From: Ciona savignyi
Lineage: Eukaryota; Chordata; Ascidiacea; Phlebobranchia; Cionidae
DNA length: 64,000 nt
Direction of reading: 5' to 3'
NCBI GenBank assembly: GCA_000149265.1
Contig: CH003412.1
Location: 4,975,577 to 5,039,576 of the forward strand
Shown: positions 46,860 to 64,000 of the stretch, piece after piece
How positions within the stretch are numbered: position 1 is the stretch's first letter
How the letters are laid out: each line of letters starts with the position of its first letter
The notes under the pieces: model-generated
Told to the model about the DNA's origin: nothing
Database searches by the model: none
What the model saw: the letters and a program-made list of their open reading frames with translations, nothing else
Position numbers and translations under genes: made by a program

Positions 46860-48616
46860 TCCTAATTCAAACTAAGATCTTAACGCACAACTTCAATAAC
46901 GTACTAGGGCTTTTGTCCTAACAACAAATGGCACGGTTAAACACAACAAGCTTACAACAGTACAGTCGAACACCCAATGGCTTTGATTACTCTACCACGT
47001 GCTTAACACAATGCTCGGATCTTTCTATCATTACACAGCACTTTGAAGCAATGCCACAGTGGGAACACTCAACTCTACAGTAGCCAGTCACCTACCACAT
47101 GTTAAGGTAAACTACCAGCAGATTACTAATCAAGCAAGTACAACGCTCTATATATAACCTAATTATTTCAGGCGCGCATTTATTTCTATATGACGTCCCG
47201 AGAGTGTATTGTCGCACCACATGAGCCTCACTGGCGCAAATGTGATGTCACAAAGCAATGAATTCTGTACTCCATTATTTCGCTTAGTCATTTCGATGAA
47301 GCATTTTTGCTTGGGAGTCTTACTTTACATAGTGTTATAGATTTTAGAACATTAAGCTTAACCTTGAAATAGTATCAGCACATCAATTTACATGCTAACT
47401 CGTAAATTACACTTGCTTATCTATGTTGTAGTTAAGTGTAACATATTTACTAACATTTAATACGAACATTTGACAACCGGATGTTACGTTTTGTTTGCAC
47501 GTCTCAGTTACATGAAATGTGTAGGGGGACAGTAGGGCTTATCGTTATGGAACTTATTTTAGCGTAATTTTTCCGTCGTTGGATGGTGTTCACGAGCAAG
47601 AATCGAATGGATAAAATCGAAGTCGGTGTAAGTAAAAAAAAAGAAGTCGGTTTAAGTATAAACTGGGTTTGAGTTCGTGAGCTGTTCGTGTTATTTTAAA
47701 TGGGTAAAAGACTGACGAACACGTGACTAACTACTTCCCGCCAATTACTCATAAAAGTTGTCACGTGATGCCCACTTCCCGTCTAATAAACCTTGCATGT
47801 CAAATGGCTTCGACTGCTGTCAATAGCACAGCTCTTTTTGTGCGTTAGTGACATCATCATTGTTTACACAGGCCAGTATCTCTCAGTGTATTTGACAGGG
47901 AACGGTTTGTAATGAAGCGGGGCGGGGAAGAAGGCATACATATACCCGGCAGTTAGCTCGCAACCAGCCGCTGTGTTGCTAAGTGCGGTCAGGCTTTCTG
48001 AGGTTCCATAGTTACCTAGTTTGCGTTGTAAAGGATCGTTAGAGCGAGACGGCTATGTAAGTATGGTGTACCCGAGTCACTTGGATTGAGTTTCAGAGCG
48101 CGTAGTGTGCCAACGGTCGCTTTGTTTATAAAGTTTCCTTTTTGGCATATGAGGTCATTCTAAACTTCAAGATGAGTTTTTATGCGCTTCGTGTTAACCT
48201 TTAAAGCTATGGAATTTAGATCGGATAAAATCGTCGATCACTTCATCAGTTCGCTGTGCGTTTTATACCGGACGCATTGCAGGCAAAAGTTAACCAATCA
48301 GCGCCCAGCCAGTCCTCGCCGTTATTCTCTCTATTATGACGTTACAATTTAAACGAAGCGCTGGTTATGAGTAAGCGTCGGTTAATATTTTATCGTTTCT
48401 TCGCAAATGCGTCATTAAAAGTCAACAAATTTGAAAAGATTGAGAAAGTTAGTTGGTAACGGAAGTCGATAAAGCAGAAGCGTTTTTTCTAGGAATAATT
48501 ATATTGATATACAAGGAACCAGTAGTTTAGTTATTTATTTTCTAACATAAGGTACTCCTCTTACAGGGTATATTTTAAATATTATTTGCATCGACGATAC
48601 TGCATTACTGATTAAA
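46860..48616. promoter_or_regulatory. Shared upstream region of the divergent calmodulin-like / calmodulin pair
   Basis: About 1.76 kb separates the two start codons. No exon is evident. The calmodulin side contains the conserved CCAAT block at 48273-48310. A possible splice acceptor (CTCCTCTTACAG) at 48556-48567 would put an intron or trans-splice site in the calmodulin 5' UTR. Confidence 0.5.
48273..48310 (+). promoter_or_regulatory. Conserved CCAAT-containing block upstream of calmodulin 1
   Basis: CGCATTGCAGG, then ACCAATCAGCGCC, recurs with the same spacing at 54903-54944 upstream of calmodulin 2, although the surrounding DNA is unrelated. ACCAATCAGCG fits a CCAAT (NF-Y type) site. It lies about 310-345 bp before the ATG. 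Confidence 0.65.
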
Positions 48617-50995
<2,379 letters not shown>

Positions 50996-51599
50996 TTGGC
51001 TGCATTCCGTCTCAAACAGAAGCATTCCCCAAATACTCAGATTCGTTTATTTTTTTTTAGCCTTTATCCGTATGCAAACTCCGAAGCTGTGCCCACGTCA
51101 CTTACACCGGATCGAATACAGAAATTACTTCTTAACTATTTTGTAGACGTCTAATTAACCTAATAGAACTGCACACATATAGCAATAAAATTATCAAAGT
51201 GTCCTATTGTATTTTTGTTCTAAATTTGAAAAGGTTAATTTAATATTAGACAAAGAGATTTGAGGATAATAGGCAGCGTTAGACTAATAGATAGCTACCA
51301 AAGAGCCCGATAGAATACTAAATCTAATAATAGCTTTTTCATAAGCACCCATTGAGTGTAAGTAGAATGAAAAGGCTTAAAATTTAATCGCAATGGACTC
51401 TTCCCTTTTACAGTCAAAGTCAGCAACGGACAAATAGTTTTATCACTTGAACTGTGGTATGTTTAATGGTTCCCACCTCCTATTCATACACAGTAATCCA
51501 TTTAAAAACAGACCTGTGCCCAGCTCACTTCGGTTTCGAGTGACTTGGCCCGATAACAAACTATTTTACTTTTTTCGGAAAACGTCAACTTAGTGTATT

Positions 51600-51790
51600 A
51601 TTGGAATATTTTATTTTATCCCTGTGAAAGGAAAAACGCGGGAGATATTACACGGGTAATTATCAGATTACCTCGCGAATACGCAAGTAAGCGTTCTCTC
51701 TTGGGTAACTGTCAGATTAGCGTACACCACACTGATGAGATGTTTATCCCGTTTAACCCATTAGTCCATTGGGTGCAAGAGGTGGCCCAT
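51600..51790 (-). repeat. Degenerate SINE, reverse
   Basis: A TTTATCCCTGTGAAAGGAAA block, then ATTATCAGATTACCTCGCG, correspond to the complement of the SINE 3' part. The rest is rearranged. Confidence 0.5.
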
Positions 51791-53451
51791 ATCTGCTCCA
51801 AGAACACAAACGAATAGTTTACGATTGTAGTTTACGAGCAAGAAGTTACGATTGTATGACGGCTTATAACCAATTAATGGACCTCTATGCGCGGCTGGAT
51901 GTGACAATAAGTGGCACCCTTTCTTAGTCATTGTTTTTAAACGAGTGTTTTGCCGAGTAACAATGGTAGTGATACCCAAATGTTTGTTTGGTTGGAAGCA
52001 CCATGCGCTATAGGCTGCGCGCCAGTGTTTTCGTTCAGCTGTGCAGTTTTGTAATAGTGGAGCAGTGCTTTGTTAAATAAATGTGTTTATTGTGAATCTG
52101 CTAGCTGTTTTGTTAAAAAATAAGTTTCCGATGTACGGAGAGGTATGAGCTCAAAATTTTTAAATAAAAATTTGAAAGGTTTTCAGTGTAGGTTATTGCA
52201 GATCCAAGCTTAAAATTTAAATTGTGAAAAAATTAAGACTTCCTTTGTCAGGATTTTGCGTCACAGCCCTTTTTGTGAGGTCAGCTTGCATTGAAGAGAT
52301 AGGGAGAATATAGTTGAACGCCTCCTATAGCTTACTCAAACCGGCTACACAAACGCATTTAAGCAATCTGCAAAACGTCATTGCAACACAAAATTTAGGT
52401 TCGATAAAAAATTATATTCAAAATGTCCATTTTGTTATGCTTTTTTGGTCGTTTTACCGTGCTTTACTTTATAGTACCCATCAGTCTTTGGTAATGGCAG
52501 TCATATTCGGACAGCTGGGTGGGTGCATCAAATCACACCAGACCGCGGCCAAAAAGCTGCCACTACATTACGTGTCAAGTTCAAAGTGCCCAAGGTGGCC
52601 GTGATGAAAATCAGACCAATTGGTTGTAATGCGTGATTATGGTCAGGACCTTATTCTCAAGACTACTTGCCATAAAAGTAAATCAACTCTTATAGTCACA
52701 GCATAGTATTCTAAACTTGTTAAGTATATACTATGGTTTCAGCCAATAATTACAATGAAAACGTTAGCTCAAAATCGTAATTATATCTTTCGGATAAGAT
52801 GGATGGATCACGTGGTCGAGTTATTTCTATCCTGGCGAATGGGAAATAGTGTTGTAGGATTTATCTACAGTTTTCAATTAATATCTGGAACCATCGTCCA
52901 GTTACTGAAGCTGTTCTTGTGTAATGTATATTATTAAAACTTTTCTATTGTCTTAACCTGTTTATTAACAGGATTTAAGCGATCTTTACAAGGTACCTTG
53001 CCAAAGGAGACAGTCGACCAACTAAAAATATGTTAGGTGGCTACAGCCCTTTGGTCGAAGTGCGACGCTCTAATCTACGAAGAAATGAGGCTGGACGAGA
53101 TTTGTCTTAAACTCTTTGACCTGTATTGAACATATAGCGCCCGTGGGTGCAATCATGGATGTTATAAACTTAACGAACCAACAGCCAACCTAGCGTAACT
53201 AAATGGTTTTTAGTTGGGACAAACTTGATTAACTGGAGGTATTTGCAGCATTTCTCCTTAATGATTTGACTTAAGTTTACTTAATAAGTGATCTTAAAAA
53301 CTACTCAAGTATTCGTAAATGCAACTCTAATTGTACTCTTAAGTCAAGTAATTGACCCAAGTACAATATGGCCCACTTTTTTTATTTGGTACATTATAAT
53401 GAATAAACTTCTTGTGGCGACGGCTCTTCATACCGATAGAGGACGACTGTT

Positions 53452-53705
53452 AGGATAGGATATTCATGTATATCCCTGTGAATCACCTCGCGCCCACCGT
53501 CGGGTTACCGCGGAGCTATTGCAGCATGTTGTGTAGGCTATAATAGAAAATTTCCTTCAATTTGGTAGAACCCATTAATTCGCTGGGTTCAGGCAATGTC
53601 CGTAAAGTGCCTTGCCCAAGGACAAAACCGACTAGCTAGCGACCAGTTTCGTACTTGCAAACTTTCGATTGTAATGCGACGCACTTAACCGCCAGAGTAA
53701 CGGGC
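53452..53705 (-). repeat. tRNA-like SINE, reverse copy
   Basis: Tail AGGATAGGATATTCATG on the left, core CCCATTAATTCGCTGGG, and head complement CTTAACCGCCAGAGTAACGG on the right. Part of the 3' region next to the tail is deleted. Confidence 0.75.
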
Positions 53706-54902
53706 GCATGGAACGTTGGTTTACGATATCGTAGAATTAATGACAGCTGGTATATAATTAACCCCGCACGTAACAATCGACTTATCTTTCACCGTAACTC
53801 CAAGACTGCTTTCATTAAGTATTATAAGTAAGGACAGCTATGAATAAAGCTTTTTAACTCACGGAGATACAAATGAAATATTCAAATACTTTTATCGCAC
53901 TTGCAACTATGTGAGCATGAGTGTTTTAGAATCGCGTTTAGAACAACATGAATCCACACGCACGGGGATGTAAACAGATCAAGCAATTAGAACTGGGGGT
54001 CAAGGAGCCTAACGACTCCCGGATAAATGCCTTTCCGATCTAAATAACATTGTAGCATCATTGAGGTTGTTTTAAATTATTTGCAAGGTAACACTGCGTT
54101 GATTTTGTGTAAAGTGGTCATTTGGGTTAATAACAAAATAAATCGAATACTGTACATTTGATTTGCAAAAGATTATTAAAATAGTATACGTAAAGATTCG
54201 AATAGATTAGGCAACAAAAGACTGCCAGTTGGTTGTCAATACCCAATAGAATATTCTAAAATTAGTTTCCCAAGTATCCTTTTAGACGAGGTGAAATAAA
54301 AGGAATTACAGTTTAACCGCTAGACTATGCCCAAGAGCAATAAATCCTGGTAATTGGTGCATTGATAATGAAATAGGATTGTGCCAAATATTTATTAAGT
54401 AAATGCGTCTGACTAGAAAGGCATTAATACAAGCTTAACAGCTTAAAATGTGTGCATACTCATGTGTACAGTGGCACGTTTACAATTTATATTATCGGCT
54501 ACACATAGAATGCATCGCTGTAGTTGATGTGGTATTACAAAATCGATCGGGTAATATGGCCATAGCAGTGTGTGGCTATTACAAAACTCATTAAATTTGA
54601 CAAAAGCCAAATGAGGGCAGCAATTGAATACCGCCGAGACAGTTCTAGGTGCCATTCTCAAAATCCACTTGAGGTCACGTGGTAAAGCCGTTAGGTTCAT
54701 ACCACCACCACGGTGTATGCGGTAAACAGAATAAAATATTTTAATCGAATTTGCTTTGCTTTAAAACAAGAATTCCGCCAATAAAACAGCACTTTATGTA
54801 CCGGTATTACATTTTGATGCTTTGGAAAGAACAAGGATCCGGATCACTGATTTTCTTCAATTGGCCTGGGAACTGTACATTGTGACGTTACAATAGATTT
54901 CC

Positions 54903-54944
54903 CGCATTGCAGGTAAACGTCGACCAATCAGCGCCAGCAACCAG
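54903..54944 (+). promoter_or_regulatory. Conserved CCAAT-containing block upstream of calmodulin 2
   Basis: CGCATTGCAGG, then GACCAATCAGCGCC, match the calmodulin 1 block at 48273-48310. It lies about 395-435 bp before the ATG. Both copies also have a GACGTTACAAT word nearby. No such block is seen upstream of copy 3. Confidence 0.65.
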
Positions 54945-55336
54945 GCACAGGTTTGTTCTTCGTTTTTCTCCGCCTCTCGCGTTCTCGCCGCCGATCAGGA
55001 ATCCTTCTTCACGTCGTGCCGCTCCCCTTTTGACTTTCTATCGTTGCCAGTCAATCGAACGGCGCGCCTTATTGTAAACAGCAGTGAAATTCTGCGGTCG
55101 GCGAGTTATACTCGTTTTAAAAAGCGAATTTCTAAATTAAAATAAAGTGACAGAATTTAAGATTTTATTGTGTAATGTCTAAATTTAAATGCAAGGATAT
55201 AAACTTTAATGATTTATTTATATTTTTATATATATGACTATTATCTTTAACTTGAATTTTATTCTGTTTTATAATTTAGGATTATTAGTCAAAGCTACTG
55301 CATCATTCTGTACTATTTAAATTTTCATCATTTAAA

Positions 55337-56950
<1,614 letters not shown>

Positions 56951-57224
56951 GCTAATCTTCATTGTGACGACTTATCCGAAACAAATTATACCATTCCAAA
57001 TGGATATTTCAATGATTATTATGTTTGAATCTATATAATCCCCTGTGTACTGAAATTAGCTGCACGTTGTGGCCATTCACTTACAGTGTTGTGTTAAAAT
57101 GTGTTTTTAAAATGTCACCCTGCAGCACTACTATCTCAAATTGTTTTATTTATGTTAATTTGTGTTGGCAGCAGTAAATACAATATGGCTGTTGTTACAC
57201 TGGTTTTTAAAAATGAAAGAATAT

Positions 57225-58025
57225 TTAATTACGATTCGAACTAGATCGCTTATGGGTAGGATCATCGTCACTGAAAAAAAAATTGTATTTCTGTAGTTTT
57301 GTGAGAAATAATGTTTCGAGAGTTTGGGTTGAAATCTCCTGAAGCAGCCATACAGTAAACTGTCGAAGAAACCATACTCCAGTTCAGATTTAATTTCGTA
57401 TGTGTTTTCTCGGTAAAAATGTAGGTCTGGTGTGGCTTTGAATCTCTCGGGAAATTGGCTGAGTGTTTCGAAGTTTTTTATAATCTGGTACACAAACAGC
57501 TTGGGCGTACGCCCAACTTAGCAAAGTCACAACTAAATTTGGAAATACAGATTAAATTTTTAACTTTACAATTGCATTTCTTTTTCATACAAATCAACCT
57601 AGATTTAACCTCTACTATACAAAGTCCCGGTTACTTTTATTTACGCAACAACTTTTATGTAAGTTTCTTTCTATACAAAAGTAACAATCACTTTATACAC
57701 AATACACAAGCACTACTTGTAAAGTACTGATCAAATTTGTACAAAAGAACCTACATTGTAATCAACTTCATAGTAAGTGGATAAAAGAACCACTTTGCAA
57801 ACGGCATGGGCATTCTACGCACTAAACATCAATCTACACATTTTAATGCCATTTGGTAACTTCAATAAAATCGGCCAAAAATTCCGATGAACAATTTCGT
57901 TCGTAGAAAAACTCCTCGCTCAGGGCATTCATTTCTCTCAAAAAATCTTGATAAGCTAAATTTGAGGTCTCGTACGTAACAGTGGCAATTATTGCATTAC
58001 ACATATGACAGTGATTGCTATGCAT
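57225..58025 (-). CDS. Small three-exon protein of unknown family
   Basis: Three exons (57861-58025, 57354-57484, 57225-57270) join in frame to a 113-residue protein that starts at an ATG and ends at TAA. Splice sites are GTTACC..ACCAG and GTATGG..TTTCAG. The joined product is acidic in the middle and ends in a DDDPTHKRSSSNRN tail. An N-terminal CHMC motif precedes sequence such as FLREMNALSEEFFYE and, across junction 1, FLADFIEIIKNFETL, which looks alpha-helical. There is no signal peptide or membrane segment. It lies on the opposite strand between calmodulin 2 and 3, converging with copy 2. I do not recognise the family. The first donor is weak, so the exon could instead run on to the stop at 57843-57845 as a 60-aa frame. 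Confidence 0.42.
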
Positions 58026-58626
58026 TCCTGCTGTTGCATTTTCAAATTAGGTCGTTTTTGTTTGGCTAAATATATTAATTAAAAAAACTGTGGACTGATA
58101 ATTATTCTTTAAAAGAACAAGACTGAAAGTAAATTTGGACAAAGGTAATTATAAGGTGCAGCTGGAACATATGTTTTTGAGATTATACTGCTAATTAGAA
58201 AGCGGCATATTGTACATAGACAGTATAAGTAAGGCAGGTGATGATAATTTGCCTTTTTTACTTAATATCGACCACAACCGGTCGAAGGATAACTAAAAGA
58301 GAGAAAGTAAACGGGCATATATAATAAGCCGTTGGCTATATTGTAAGCTCATCTTAAGACTTGTGTGGCGTTAACTTTGAAGAGTCTTATGGATAGCTGT
58401 AACATCGTAAAAGACCTTTGAGAGTTAGAATCGAGATTACTATGGCCTAGCTGGACTGAAACGTATCAGTCGATATTTTAACGCACTAACCCAAATTGTC
58501 TCCGCCAGATGTATTGGACGTCCAGTCATTGATCAAATTAAAACTCTTGTTATTTTTCTACCAGCACAGGGACGGTTGAATATATAGTTTAGCACCTAAG
58601 GGAAAAGGAAATAAACGAAAATTAAA
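58026..58626. other. Upstream region of calmodulin 3
   Basis: Probable divergent promoter for the small minus-strand gene and calmodulin 3. The CCAAT block of copies 1 and 2 is not seen. No other feature recognised. Confidence 0.4.
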
Positions 58627-59836
<1,210 letters not shown>

Positions 59837-61684
59837 ATCCGTGTACGAAGAAGCAAAAAAAGAAATTAGCGAGTTTTTATGTTAGTAAACCCTTTCGCCT
59901 TGTATGACCAATTACAAAACATTTAAAGCGCTTAAGGCAAAGTCGTCGCCCGTAATGCAACAATTGCTGCGTGAAATGTCAATTCTAGCCGTGTTTTTTT
60001 GTATTTTGCAAGATGTAAGAATAAAAGAAAATCCTTCGACATGAAAATCAATAATATTTCATTCTCCGCTTCCCTCGACGAAAAGCAACCGCGTCAACAA
60101 TACAACGGTTATAAAACTGGTTATTACTGAACCACAGATATGGATTTATGATCACAGTTCTTCACATGATGAATATTGATACTAAGCAATTAAAAAACAG
60201 GTTCGGTATAATTGTCTCGTTTTTCTAACGCACCCAAATCCTGAGTGTTCCGTTAATAAACCATCCACGTCGAATATGAATTATTTAGTTTCTTTGCCGA
60301 CGTCTTACGTGTCTCCCAACTGTGACATCATAAATATTTGATCTCTATATTCTGGAATTGCAAACTGCTGGACTCCCGTGCTTTTCGCGATGTCCAATCG
60401 GTTTAGAAACTTAAAATCGTATTAAATTTAAATCGGTTTGCCGCATTACTTTCCCATTGTTCAGTCGAGGTTAGTCTTTATTCTAGAAACCATACACCAC
60501 GTGACGTAGTAATCCGGTCATTCATTCCTATTGTTTTGCAAAATATAGGTCGCTGTAGAACCATATATTACTGAATAAAAAGCGAAATAGGAAATGTATT
60601 GATCAGCGGCACAGGACTCATCTCGTGCATGAAATATTAATGTAGGCCACGTAGCGCAGAGAGAAAACTCCGACCACGAAGAAAAATGTCTTTTTAAGAA
60701 GGAGATCTTTACCATTGTCCATAAAGAACCCCTTAAATAATTGATTATTGAATATTCGCTGGTTTAATTAACAAAAGAGCAAACAACAATGGTTCAGACG
60801 CAGAGCTAATTGGGTTAAAAGCCTATGAACTAGTTTACGACTTGACCATATGGACCGATCGAAAGTATTTCTACCAATAATTACCAAAGCTTGTTCTAAT
60901 TCTTTGGAGCGTGTCGCATCGCAGCAACAACTAATTTATCACAGATGCATAGGTCATGATGGACAGTCGAAATTTTTAATTTGGGGAACACAGAATCCGA
61001 TTATACTAGATCATTTTCAAACATGTTTATTGCAGTGCAGGATTAGCTTGGTAGCTACCCAGTCGTGTCTTGTATTTTCACTCCTGTCTGGTGTGTGATA
61101 CAAGGGCAACGTAGTTGTCCTATTCCAGTGGATTAAAACCAAATTTCCCTTGTTTAAAGAAACCGGCACCAGCTTCGGTACATAATTTAATTTGTTTTTT
61201 TTAATCGTTGGTTATATAACATGACCACTGGCTGATGAGTACCTATACGCATGTACGTACACTCTAAAAAAACTTGAGTCGAATCGTTGAGCGAAATAAA
61301 AGAGTAAACGCATTTTGTTCCTTTTTTGACGGAATTAACTCTTTTTCCCTTGAAACAGCGCGTTCGTGTCTTTCATTGAGTTGATTGTTCTCTCCTATCT
61401 CGTGATGACGCGTTTGTTGCTAAGTTACAATGATTCCCTTTTTTCTTTTCATCCTCTCGCTGCGTCATGGAATTTTCCACGCACCTCGTGTTTCGAAATT
61501 TTAAGCAGACGACATTTTATGCAGCAAGTCGGTTTATGTTAACGCGGAGCCCAAGTCTTTTAAAAGCATAGTTTAACGCATTATTTCGTTTTTTTTACGC
61601 CAAGGGCGTCAATGTTTTTTATAATAGGCCTAGTATTTATAATAGTTTCAAGCTTATGCTGTTTTAATGTATGTAGGCTAGAAA
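59837..61684. other. Intergenic region between calmodulin 3 and the SAM gene
   Basis: Calmodulin 3 3' UTR, then DNA without a recognised gene. The 82-codon frame at 60850-61098 shows no family features. Confidence 0.45.
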
Positions 61685-63988
61685 ATGGAATTTGCAGATT
61701 TTAATACTAATTTTACCGTCGTTGAGGTTATAAATTACTTGAAAAAACACCTTCAAGTGAGTGACGGGATTGTGGATGCATTAAAAGGTAGGATATGTCA
61801 TAGAGTATGGAAAGTACTAAAATATTCGCTGAGCTCTTCGGTTTGAAGAGGTCTGCAATAAGCAACGGGCAACACTAAAAGGGGGTAACGAGGGAAATTG
61901 CTTACTAATCTCAACTAGTTTATAGAAATCTCAACTAGTTTATAAGTCTAGTTTATAGACTTTTATTTATTGTCTGATCCACATTGTTTTATTTCAAGTT
62001 GAACAAGTTAACGGAAAAACTCTGATAGAGTTGGATGATAATGATCTAAAAATGATTGGATTTTGCACACTTGGCCAGCGAAAGCTGGTACAGAGATTGA
62101 TTAAGGAACATAAGTACACCCAGGCACCAGGACGAATTGCATCATCCATAGTAATGTCTACCTCTACTACACAAGATCAAAATAGTTCAGTTGTAAGTTT
62201 GTTATATTTGTATTAATGATTTACACTTTTTTAAAAATATAGGTTTGAAATAAAAATCTCATTTTAAACCAACCGTTAAAACTAACCTTTTGTTTGCATT
62301 AGTTTAAAGATTTAAAGGAGCTTATAATGAGTGACGCCAGTGGCCAGCAGTGTATAACCCAGCTAGAACATGATGGAGTCTTTAACAGCCGCAATCATCG
62401 CAAATTTATTAACCTTACAACTGACATTTTGGTGAAAAGGGCAGTTGAGTTAGGATTTAAAAAAAAGTAAGTTTAGCATTTAATTGTTTAACTTGCAGTC
62501 TTGTACCCCTTTAGACCTATTTTGTCCTTTTTTTATAAAATGTGATAACAAACTTCTGAAGCACATATGAATATATGTGAACACATAATTATTAAAACTT
62601 AAGAGCAATATATATATATATATATATATAGGCGCTACAGGTATACACTGAATTTATTAGTTCTTAAGTTATTAATTGGGAATACTTTTACATTATTAAA
62701 TTTCTTTCAGTTACCCTTCTAAGCACCTCAAAATAGAAATTGCAAAGAGTATTATTTCAAGCTTTCCACAATTAAAATATGACCGGTCAGGAATGAAAGG
62801 CTATGTAAGTATTTGGTCATTATATTTATTAGAAATTAACAATGCTATACCGCTATAGGATTTGGAATTCATACTGTGATTTTCTTACTCAGGAACACTT
62901 CTATGATCCCCAAACTTTTGATGGATATGTGGAATATCGATTAAAAACTTTACGTAGAAGCATGCCAATAAACGAAAAAGCCTACAAGAAGAGAGGAGTA
63001 AAGCGGCGTATAGATGGGGAAAACTCTACGTCCTGTGACAGCAACACTAGTACGGATACAGTGGACATCAGGGATTCTGATGAAATGAAACTGTTGAAAC
63101 AAAGGGTAATACATCAATTATTTGTTACTATTTATCTTGCTTACTTGTGTTAGTGTGCTATAGGTTATCTGATCAAAAGTTTTATCGGTAACAGTATAAG
63201 CCTGTATAACTTTACATAATTATTCTATTTTTTTTAGATTGTTGAGTTACGTAGCATTGTTCCCTCTACGGGAACTAAAACGGCCATCTACCAGATAATT
63301 AAGGAGACTTTTGAGTATAGAAGACATGAGGTTGATGTTGATGCACCATCTATTACAACTTTTCTTGCGCACTATCCACGCTTTGTGGATGTGGACAATG
63401 GAGCATTGGTATAAGACTTGTAATTAGTTAGTATATTTATGTTTTATTCCTGTGAATAGGAAACTGCGGAAGAGTTATCACACGGGCAATTGTCAGATTA
63501 CAGATTACCTTCCGCCCACGGTCAAGTTACCAGAGCTATTGAAGTGTGTTGTATATGATTCAGACTTTTCCTTTAATTTAGTTTAACCAATTAATTCACT
63601 GGGTTAAGGCGACATCCGCTAAGTGGTTTGCCCAAGGACAAGGACATAACCGAAGCCAGCGGTTGGTTTTAATCGAACAACCTTTCGGTTGAAAGACACC
63701 GCTCTAACCCACCACCAAGCTATAGGGCCAGACAAACTTTTTTCTTTAAAACTTATTTTAGAATTTCTCTATAACTGATTTTACATTAATATTCATATGA
63801 TAATTAGTATTTAAAAAGCGATAAAAGTTTCAATTTACTATTTTTGATTTATACCTCTACAGTTTACAACGGAATTTGCAATGATGTTCCCTGAAGCTAA
63901 ACCTTTAAGTGAATCATTTAAAGATGGGCTGGTTGACAAAGTTTTTAAAGTAGCAGAGAAGAAGTTAAGCACAGTCACCGAACTTTAA
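61685..63988 (+). CDS. SAM-domain protein (SAMD3-like family)
   Basis: Seven exons (61685-61787, 61999-62192, 62303-62466, 62711-62804, 62893-63105, 63238-63408, 63863-63988) give an unbroken 354-aa frame from ATG to TAA. The N-terminal sterile alpha motif (about residues 12-75) shows VNGKTLIELDDNDLKMIGF and LGQRKLVQRLIKEH. A conserved-looking region follows, with NHRKFINLTTDILVKRAVEL, YPSKHLKIEIAKSII, DGYVEYRLKTLRR and, near the end, FLAHYPRFVDV and FAMMFPEA. This order resembles uncharacterised SAM proteins related to SAMD3 that are expanded in fish and invertebrates. SAM domains mediate protein or RNA binding; no enzymatic motif is visible. A basic KKRGVKRRIDGEN stretch could be a nuclear signal. 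The last intron holds a SINE. Confidence 0.85.
62608..62632. repeat. TA microsatellite
   Basis: An uninterrupted TA run in the third intron of the SAM gene. Confidence 0.9.
63430..63725 (-). repeat. Diverged tRNA-like SINE, reverse copy
   Basis: A TTTATTCCTGTGAATAGGAA block, CACGGGCAATTGTCAGATTA, core complement CCAATTAATTCACTGGG, and head complement AACCTTTCGGTTGAAAGAC. It lies in the last intron of the SAM gene. Confidence 0.7.
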
Positions 63989-64000
63989 ACAAGTTAAAGA

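Larger units (their letters stand above)
50996..55336. other. Intergenic region between calmodulin 1 and 2
   Basis: Calmodulin 1 3' UTR, two reverse SINE copies (51600-51790 and 53452-53705) and the CCAAT block of calmodulin 2. The frames at 52314-52604 and 52755-52937 show no family features. No further gene recognised. Confidence 0.45.

Noticed and set aside
52314..52604. 96-codon plus-strand frame
   Set aside because: No motif, no flanking splice sites fitting a gene model, ordinary for AT-rich intergenic DNA.

Overview
This window is animal nuclear DNA, most probably from an ascidian tunicate (Ciona-like). The evidence is AT-rich DNA, compact multi-exon genes with many introns of about 50-700 bp, a chordate-type gene set (GALNT2, papilin, METTL27, calmodulins), and dense short interspersed elements. 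The species is inferred; no database search was run. Gene models were built by hand by joining GT-AG (once GC-AG) exons. In every model called complete the exon lengths and phases add up to an uninterrupted reading frame.

Layout. 1-4.4 kb: no recognised gene, one hAT-type MITE. 4.5-7.5 kb (+): catalytic exons of a GT10 alpha-1,3-fucosyltransferase. 9.3-19.9 kb (-): complete 13-exon polypeptide GalNAc-transferase 2 (617 aa), tail to tail with the fucosyltransferase. 20-25 kb: gene-free DNA with a second hAT-type MITE that carries a nested TA-target element. 25.07-26.88 kb: 5'-truncated LINE. 27.6-28.3 kb (+): intronless METTL27-type methyltransferase. 29.3-44.6 kb (-): complete 22-exon papilin (1045 aa). 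45.25-46.86 kb (-): divergent four-EF-hand calmodulin-like gene, head to head with a tandem array of three calmodulin genes at 48.6-51.0, 55.3-57.0 and 58.6-59.8 kb (+). A small unrecognised three-exon gene (-) lies between the second and third calmodulin. 61.7-64.0 kb (+): complete 7-exon SAM-domain protein (354 aa).

Two functional themes are visible: Golgi glycosylation (fucosyltransferase and GALNT2 side by side) and calcium sensing (three calmodulins plus a divergent relative with the same intron plan). Papilin is a secreted matrix protein. The three calmodulin genes are nearly identical in their central exons, including silent sites, while their introns and terminal exons differ. This pattern suggests gene conversion.

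The non-coding part is rich in repeats: about 14 full or partial copies of one tRNA-like SINE with a TATCC-type tail, two hAT-type MITEs, a nested pogo/Tc1-like MITE and a solo end of it, several minisatellites, and a 28-nt inverted copy of a papilin exon segment inside a downstream papilin intron.
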